A DNA stretch of 10,619 nt from Gemmatimonadota bacterium (GTDB lineage: Bacteria > Gemmatimonadota > Gemmatimonadetes > Longimicrobiales > UBA6960): positions 1 through 10,619 of the forward strand of contig JAHWKH010000046.1 in assembly GCA_019347995.1 (NCBI GenBank). Direction: 5' to 3'. The first letter of the stretch is position 1. Each line of letters opens with the position of its first letter. Both the position numbers and the translations under genes were made by a program. Below, piece by piece: positions 6,681 through 10,619 of this stretch. The notes under the pieces are model-generated. The model worked only from the letters and a program-made list of their open reading frames with translations. It was not told where the DNA came from and did no database searches.

Positions 6681-8420
6681 TCACACGGCCTCGGCTACCT
6701 CGGGATGGTCGTCGCCCAGCAGGCGCCGGCGCAGCTCGAGGGACTCCCGGGCGAGCGCCTCGGCCGCATCGTACGCGCCCCGATCCCCCAGCGCCCGCGA
6801 CACCCCCAGGAGCGAGCGGGCCACCCTCGGGTGCTCGGGCCCCAGGAGCGCCCGCTCCGTCGCGAGGGCCGACCTGAAGAGGGCCTCGGCCGCGTCGGGG
6901 CGCCCGTCCGCCAGGTACAGCTCGGCCAGGTCCGCCATGCTCCCGGCGACGGTGAGGTGGCGCTCGCTCCGGTCCGCCCCCTCGCCCAGCAGGGCGCCGG
7001 CGGTGAGCGTCACCCCCGGATCGACCTCTCCGCCCTCGAAGAGCTGGAGGAGGAAGCGGGTCACCTGCTCCGACCTCTCGGCCTCGAGCCGGGCCTGCTC
7101 CAGCGCGGCGCGGACCTTCCGCTGCTCCAGCGTGATCGTGCCGGCGTAGCCCGACAGCAGCAGCAGGAACGCCGCGGCCGTGCCCACCCACCATCGGTTG
7201 CGCGCCACGAACTTGCCCACGCGATAGGGGATGGCGTCGCCGCGGGTGGCCAGCGGCCTCCCCTCCAGGTAGCGCTGCACGTCGGCAGCCATCGCCTGCG
7301 CCGACTCGTACCGCCGCTCCGGGTCCTTGCGCAGCGCGGTGAGGACGATGCGGTCCAGGTCCCCCGACAGCTTGCGCCGCAGGCGCCGGTGGGAGGTGCC
7401 GCGGGCCAGCGCCACGTCCTCGGGCGCCGGCCCCCCCGGGTCATCGCCGCCGTCGCGCCCCACCACGCTGGAAGGCCGGGGTGGCTCCTCGTGCAGGACG
7501 GCGTCCTCGAGCTGGGCCAGCGTCCGCCCCTCCGACAGGAACGGCCGGCGCCCTGTCAGCAGCTCGTAGAGAACCACCCCGAGGGCATACACGTCCGTGG
7601 CGGTGGTCACGGGCAGGCCGCGGAGCTGCTCGGGGCTGGCGTACGCGGGGGTCATGACCCGCAGGCCGGTGCGCGTCATGGGCACCGAATCCAGCGGAAG
7701 GATGTCCGGATCCAGGATCTTGGCGATGCCGAAGTCCAGGAGCCGCAGGTCGCCCGCGTCGGTGAGAAGGATGTTCGACGGCTTCAGGTCGCGGTGCACC
7801 ACCAGGTTCCGGTGCGCGTGGTGGATGGACCAGGCGATCTGGCAGAAGATCCGCAGCCGCTCCTCGACCGGCAGTCGGCGGCCGTCGCAGTAAACGTCGA
7901 CGGGAAGCCCCTGGACGAACTCCATGGCGAGCCAGGGCCGACCGTCCGGAAGCACTCCTCCGTCGATGAGGCGCGCGATGTTCGGGTGCTGGAGCGCCGC
8001 CATGATCTGCCGCTCGGCCAGGAAGCGCTGCGCCAGCTCGCGGCCGTCCGGGCTGGCGCGGATGAGCTTCACCGCGACGCGCTGGTGGTAGTGGGCGTCG
8101 CTGCGCTCCGCGAGGTAGACCACCGCCATTCCCCCGCGCCCCACCTCCCGCACGATGCGGTACGGACCGACGCGGCTGCCCGGGGCGAGCTCTTCGTCGG
8201 CCTCGGTCCCCATGTCGGCCCCGTACCGGCGCGCCAGCGCGGCTCCCGGAGAGGGGCGGTCCAGGATCCCTTCGTGGGAGCTCTGGGCGAGGAGCGCCCG
8301 GACGTCGTCGAGCACCCGCGGGTCCCCGCCCTTCGCCGCCAGCCAGGCCTCCCTCTCCTCGGGGGGCTGGTCGAGGGCGGCGTCCAGCAGCGCCTCCACG
8401 TCGTCGCGTCGCGGACTCAT
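6681..8420 (-). CDS. Transmembrane Ser/Thr protein kinase (PknB-type) with C-terminal TPR-like repeats, apparently shortened by a TGA
   Basis: This 579-residue signalling kinase has its catalytic domain in the cytoplasm. An N-terminal helical segment (DDVEALLDAALDQPPEEREA) is typical of kinases in Gemmatimonadota and Acidobacteriota. The kinase domain (~87-385) is complete: Gly-loop GRGGMAVVYLA (94-104), Lys118 in VAVKLI, HRDLKPSN (209-216), DFG (229-231) and SPEQ (262-265). The family's HRD Arg is present. One membrane span lies at ~411-428 (WVGTAAAFLLLLSGYAG). A helical region follows, then TPR-like repeats (YLADGRPDAAEALFRSAL, then AYDAAEALARESLELRRR with LLGDDHPEVA). The ATG at 8420 is 7 bases after the sigma-factor stop, with AGGTG upstream, so the two genes are translationally close and probably form one operon. 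The frame stops at TGA in the middle of a repeat; see the continuation entry. Confidence 0.92.
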   Translation of the reverse strand: MSPRRDDVEALLDAALDQPPEEREAWLAAKGGDPRVLDDVRALLAQSSHEGILDRPSPGAALARRYGADMGTEADEELAPGSRVGPYRIVREVGRGGMAVVYLAERSDAHYHQRVAVKLIRASPDGRELAQRFLAERQIMAALQHPNIARLIDGGVLPDGRPWLAMEFVQGLPVDVYCDGRRLPVEERLRIFCQIAWSIHHAHRNLVVHRDLKPSNILLTDAGDLRLLDFGIAKILDPDILPLDSVPMTRTGLRVMTPAYASPEQLRGLPVTTATDVYALGVVLYELLTGRRPFLSEGRTLAQLEDAVLHEEPPRPSSVVGRDGGDDPGGPAPEDVALARGTSHRRLRRKLSGDLDRIVLTALRKDPERRYESAQAMAADVQRYLEGRPLATRGDAIPYRVGKFVARNRWWVGTAAAFLLLLSGYAGTITLEQRKVRAALEQARLEAERSEQVTRFLLQLFEGGEVDPGVTLTAGALLGEGADRSERHLTVAGSMADLAELYLADGRPDAAEALFRSALATERALLGPEHPRVARSLLGVSRALGDRGAYDAAEALARESLELRRRLLGDDHPEVAEAV

Positions 8421-8427
8421 GGATCGC

Positions 8428-9093
8428 TCACCTGCGGACGCCCGGGCCGGCGTCGGGCGGTTCCAGGTCGCCGCTGCCGTTCCCGGGGCCGTCCCCGTCC
8501 GGATACATGCTGCGGTACAGCCATGCCCGGGCCTTGACCCAGTCGCGCCGGACCGTGCGGCTCGACACGCCGAGGAAGGCGCCGATCTCCTCCTCCTCCA
8601 TGCCGCCGAAGAAGCGCATCTCCACGACCTGCCGCTGGCGCTCGTCCAGCTCGTCCAGGGCCCGGTCCAGCGCCAACAGCTCGGCGGCGTCCACGTCCAG
8701 GACCGCGTCGCCGCTGGTCAGGGTGGTGCGGGTCCAGCCGCCGCCCCGCTTCGCGGCGTTGCGGCGACGCGCGTGGTCCACCAGGACCTGGCGCATGGCC
8801 CGGGCGGCCACGGCGAGGAAGTGCGTCCGGTCGGTCACGTCGAGGCCGTCGCCTCCGGCGAGTCGCACGTACGCCTCGTGGACGAGGGCGGTGGCGTGGA
8901 GGGTGTGGTCCTGCCGCTCGTGGCGGAGCTGGCGAGCGGCTACCTGGCGGAGATCCCCGTAGACCATGGCGACCAGGCGATCCAGGGCCTCGCCGTCGCC
9001 GTCCCGCACCCGGCGGAGCAGGCGCGTGGCGTCGCCCTGGATGTCCGTGGCGGGGGGCGGGCCCGTGCCGTCCACGTCGTCGTCGGGGCTCAT
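8428..9093 (-). CDS. ECF-type RNA polymerase sigma factor (Sig-70_ECF / TIGR02999 family)
   Basis: This 221-residue transcription initiation factor redirects RNA polymerase. The region 2 part shows HTLHATALVHEAYVRL (63-78) and FLAVAARAMRQVLVDHARRR (92-111) followed by NAAKRGGG, the signature of the TIGR02999 family. Region 4 (~150-195) has LDELDERQRQVVEMRFFGG and a helix-turn-helix around IGAFLGVSSRTVRRDWVKA. The start is ATG 9093, with GGAG at 9106-9103 (9-base spacer). A longer upstream reading of this frame is Trp/Arg-rich noise over the neighbouring gene and was discarded. The C-terminal ~25 residues are Gly/Pro-rich and probably disordered. The adjacent kinase is the likely upstream signal; no separate anti-sigma gene is seen. 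Sigma factors of this family often sit beside Ser/Thr kinases. Confidence 0.93.
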   Translation of the reverse strand: MSPDDDVDGTGPPPATDIQGDATRLLRRVRDGDGEALDRLVAMVYGDLRQVAARQLRHERQDHTLHATALVHEAYVRLAGGDGLDVTDRTHFLAVAARAMRQVLVDHARRRNAAKRGGGWTRTTLTSGDAVLDVDAAELLALDRALDELDERQRQVVEMRFFGGMEEEEIGAFLGVSSRTVRRDWVKARAWLYRSMYPDGDGPGNGSGDLEPPDAGPGVRR

Positions 9094-9171
9094 GACGGTG
9101 TGCTCCGCGGGGTCTCGAGTGGCAGGAGGGGAGAGGCAGGTCCTCCGGGTCCTGCAATCTGCGGGGAGGGG

Positions 9172-9192
9172 ACCACGCCGTACAAGCGTGGT
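9172..9192. repeat. 7-bp perfect inverted repeat upstream of the sigma-factor gene
   Basis: ACCACGC (9172-9178) and GCGTGGT (9186-9192) flank a 7-base spacer, 79 bases upstream of the sigma-factor ATG and 32 bases past the DUF4112 stop. It could be a weak terminator for DUF4112 or a binding site for a regulator of the sigma/kinase pair. There is no T-run and no confident promoter hexamer pair. Confidence 0.3.
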
Positions 9193-9223
9193 GGACGGAA
9201 CCTCGATCATGAGGCCCCCGGGA

Positions 9224-9742
9224 TCAGCCCAGGAGCGACACCAGGATGCTCGCCACCGCCACGCCCAGCGCCACGGCGCCCAGGAGGGCCAGGACGGCGA
9301 TGCCCACCACCGCGACCACCACGCCGCGGGACGCCCGCCGGGTCGCGGGGGCATCCTCCATGTGCCGCTCGATCAGCCCCACGTTCCTCCGGTTGGCCTT
9401 CCAGGCGACGTCGAAGAGATCGCCCAGGACCGGCACCGATCCCACCAGCGCGTCCACCCCCACGTTGATCGCCATGCGCACGAGCAGGGACGGCGGCGCG
9501 CCCAGACGGGCGGCGGCCAGCAGCGGATAGAGGGAGAGCGCGCCGCCGGCCAGGTCCCCCACGCCGGGGACCAGCCCGATGAGGCTGTCGAAGCCGACGC
9601 GGATCGACGTGCCGGGGATGCGCACCGCCGAGTCCATCCAGCGCGCGTAGGCCCGCAGCCCCTCCGGAACGCGGCGGGCTTCCACGGCCTCGCCGGATCG
9701 GGCCGTGCGGGGTGTCGGCCCCTCGCCTCTCGTGCCCTCCAT
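9224..9742 (-). CDS. DUF4112 family membrane protein
   Basis: This is a 172-residue protein of unknown function. The DUF4112 core spans ~33-128: WMDSAVRIPGTSIRVGFDSL (35-54), LIGLVPGVGDLAGG (54-67), then ANVG-like sequence followed by DALVGSVPVLGDLFDVAWKA (97-116) and NRRNVGLIERH. The duplicated 'D-LIG-PG-GD' and 'D-LVG-P-LGD' elements are typical of the family. A hydrophobic segment (~140-172, VVVAVVGIAVLALLGAVALG onward) is an additional C-terminal membrane span. The start is ATG 9742, with GGGAGGA just upstream; the longer open frame reaching back over the TetR gene is not coding. The sigma factor lies 130 bases downstream on the same strand, so co-transcription is possible but unproven. 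It diverges from the TetR gene. Confidence 0.9.
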   Translation of the reverse strand: MEGTRGEGPTPRTARSGEAVEARRVPEGLRAYARWMDSAVRIPGTSIRVGFDSLIGLVPGVGDLAGGALSLYPLLAAARLGAPPSLLVRMAINVGVDALVGSVPVLGDLFDVAWKANRRNVGLIERHMEDAPATRRASRGVVVAVVGIAVLALLGAVALGVAVASILVSLLG

Positions 9743-9847
9743 GCGTCCTCCCGCTCGGGGTCGCTTCGCTCCGACGGGCCTCCACGAAGCACGAATCCCG
9801 CCACGACGTTCGCCGGCCGCCGCCGCCCCGCTCCTTGCCGGGGCGAG

Positions 9848-9885
9848 TACCGTACCCGAAGGTATGTCGTAACCGGAGCGATACC
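9848..9885. promoter_or_regulatory. Cluster of TACC/GGTA half-sites upstream of the TetR gene, candidate operator
   Basis: TACC occurs at 9848-9851 and 9853-9856, the latter forming TACC-CGAA-GGTA with 9861-9864. GGTAT (9861-9865) is mirrored by ATACC (9881-9885). The cluster lies between the divergent DUF4112 and TetR starts, just ahead of the TetR ribosome binding site GGAG (9891-9894). Similar half-sites recur at 10490-10511. Autoregulation is inferred. Confidence 0.35.
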
Positions 9886-9899
9886 CACCTGGAGCCGCC

Positions 9900-10448
9900 A
9901 TGACGCGCACGTCCCGGGAGGACTGGATCGAGGAGGGCTTCCGCATCCTCGAGGAGGAGGGCGACGCCGCCCTCACCGTGGAGGCCCTGTGCGAGCGGAT
10001 CGGCCGCACCAAGGGATCGTTCTACCACCACTTCCGCGGTCGCGACGGCTACGTGGACGCGCTGCTGGAGGCGTGGGAGCGCCGCTCCACCGACCAGCTC
10101 ATCGAATCGGTGGAGGCTGAGGGATCGGTGGAGGAGCGCCTGCGCCGCCTGAACCACCGGGCCTCCGAGGAGGGGAGCCCCCGCCTGGAGCGGGCGGTGC
10201 GCGCCTGGGCGGCCCGTGAGCCCAGGGCCAGGGAGACGCAGGAGCGCGTCGACCGCCGGCGTCTCGACTTCCTGGAGGACCTCATGGAGGAGCGGATGGG
10301 GCAGGGCGAGTCGGCCCGTCGCCTGGCCCGGGTGTTCCAGCTGGTGTTCGTGGGCGCGCAGCACCTCGATCCCCCGTTCGAGGGGGCGGAGCTGTACCGC
10401 ACGTTCCGCTTCCTCGACCCGTTGCTGGAGCGGGGCGGGCGGGTCTGA
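9900..10448 (+). CDS. TetR/AcrR family transcriptional regulator
   Basis: This is a 182-residue DNA-binding protein, most likely a ligand-responsive repressor acting as a dimer. The N-terminal helix-turn-helix is clear: WIEEGFRILEEEG (9-21), LTVEALCERIGRTKGSFYHHF (25-45), then RDGYVDALLEAWE. The C-terminal ligand/dimer domain (~60-182) is variable and gives no ligand. The length is slightly short for the family (usually ~190-220). The start is ATG 9900 with GGAG 5 bases upstream. It is divergent from DUF4112. Directly downstream on the same strand lies a strong AT-rich promoter with an overlapping palindrome, the obvious candidate target along with its own promoter. Confidence 0.93.
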   Translation: MTRTSREDWIEEGFRILEEEGDAALTVEALCERIGRTKGSFYHHFRGRDGYVDALLEAWERRSTDQLIESVEAEGSVEERLRRLNHRASEEGSPRLERAVRAWAAREPRARETQERVDRRRLDFLEDLMEERMGQGESARRLARVFQLVFVGAQHLDPPFEGAELYRTFRFLDPLLERGGRV

Positions 10449-10480
10449 TGATGGCCGGGCCAGGCCGGAACCGGGCGCTG

Positions 10481-10510
10481 TTGACATTGTACCATACCAT
10501 ACAGTATAGT
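10481..10510 (+). promoter_or_regulatory. Strong sigma-70-like promoter: TTGACA, 18-base spacer, TATAGT
   Basis: The -35 TTGACA (10481-10486) is a perfect match and the -10 TATAGT (10505-10510) has one mismatch, with an 18-base spacer. The stretch is markedly AT-rich in a very GC-rich window. It would start transcription near 10517 for the gene opening at 10552. Confidence 0.75.
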
Positions 10511-10511
10511 A
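10495..10511. promoter_or_regulatory. Palindrome over the -10 element, probable TetR operator
   Basis: TACCATACAGTATAGTA is an inverted repeat centred on A10503 with 7 of 8 positions paired. It covers the whole -10 box. A tandem ACCAT-ACCAT (10491-10500) overlaps its left arm. A 17-base palindrome next to a TetR gene and on a promoter is the classic arrangement for repression. Confidence 0.6.
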
Positions 10512-10551
10512 CGTGCGATGGCAGGTGCGGCACCCCTCACCGGAGAAGCCA

Positions 10552-10619
10552 GTGATCCCTGATCCCGCCATACCGACGCGCACCGGAAGGCCCGGCGGCC
10601 CGGCAGGTGTTCGGCCGGC
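10552..10619 (+). CDS. Start of an unidentified gene, cut by the right window edge
   Basis: GTG 10552-10554 opens a frame that stays open for 22 complete codons to the window end, reading (M)IPDPAIPTRTGRPGGPAG and onward. GGAG (10542-10545) lies 6 bases before the GTG. The start is ~35 bases past the predicted transcription start of the promoter at 10481-10510. Promoter, ribosome binding site and start are therefore in correct order. The peptide is too short and Pro/Gly-rich to identify. A competing ATG at 10518 ends after 14 codons. The product would be the likely target of the adjacent TetR regulator. Confidence 0.45.
   Translation, partial: MIPDPAIPTRTGRPGGPAGVRP

Noticed and set aside
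6632..6683. Selenocysteine insertion at the kinase TGA with the downstream hairpin as SECIS
   Set aside because: A TPR region has no redox role for selenocysteine, and the stem lies 14 bases from the UGA without the usual bacterial SECIS loop signature. Nonsense change or ordinary readthrough is simpler.
6660..8537. Plus-strand open frame of 625 codons opposite the kinase
   Set aside because: High GC keeps opposite frames open. The minus strand has the complete kinase motif set, and this frame has no recognisable domain.

Overview
The window is strongly G+C-rich, with G/C-dominated third codon positions, and densely coding. It holds eight well-supported protein genes plus the start of a ninth. 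No tRNA, rRNA, CRISPR array, transposase or insertion sequence was seen. Three things point to a Gram-negative, outer-membrane bacterium of the Gemmatimonadota or Acidobacteriota type: an ECF sigma factor of the Sig-70_ECF/TIGR02999 family coupled to a transmembrane Ser/Thr kinase with TPR-like repeats, a patatin fused to an outer-membrane barrel, and a two-heme cytochrome c. The phylum is an inference from gene style, not a proven assignment.

Layout. (1) 1-1828, minus: a glycogen debranching enzyme (GH133 type), cut by the left window edge. Its last ~100 visible residues are not debranching-enzyme sequence. They resemble the back half of a DUF2383/PA2169-like four-helix-bundle protein joined in frame. 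(2) 1960-6590, plus: a patatin/POTRA/beta-barrel protein resembling PlpD (type Vd), a diheme cytochrome c, and a Tat-exported FAD oxidoreductase related to monomeric sarcosine oxidase. A strong hairpin follows the patatin gene. Gaps of about 150 bases separate the three genes, so they are co-directional but not obviously one operon. (3) 6681-9742, minus: a DUF4112 membrane protein, then the ECF sigma factor and the kinase. The last two are 7 bases apart and very probably co-transcribed. The kinase frame is interrupted by a TGA, after which TPR-like sequence continues in frame to a TAG just beyond the FAD gene. (4) 9900-10619, plus: a TetR-family repressor, then a strikingly AT-rich promoter (TTGACA, 18-base spacer, TATAGT) overlaid by a palindrome. 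A ribosome binding site and a GTG start follow, and that frame stays open to the window end.

How the parts may work together (inference): the FAD enzyme and the cytochrome would both be periplasmic and could form an electron-transfer pair. The enzyme keeps the carboxylate-clamp Arg and Lys of sarcosine oxidase but has Arg where the oxygen-activating Lys should be. The sigma factor and kinase form a signalling pair. The TetR protein probably represses the adjacent promoter at 10481-10510 and may regulate its own promoter through related TACC/GGTA half-sites. No wholly new multi-gene system is evident. The items most worth checking are the chimeric debranching enzyme, the interrupted kinase, the FAD/cytochrome pair and the TetR-controlled promoter.
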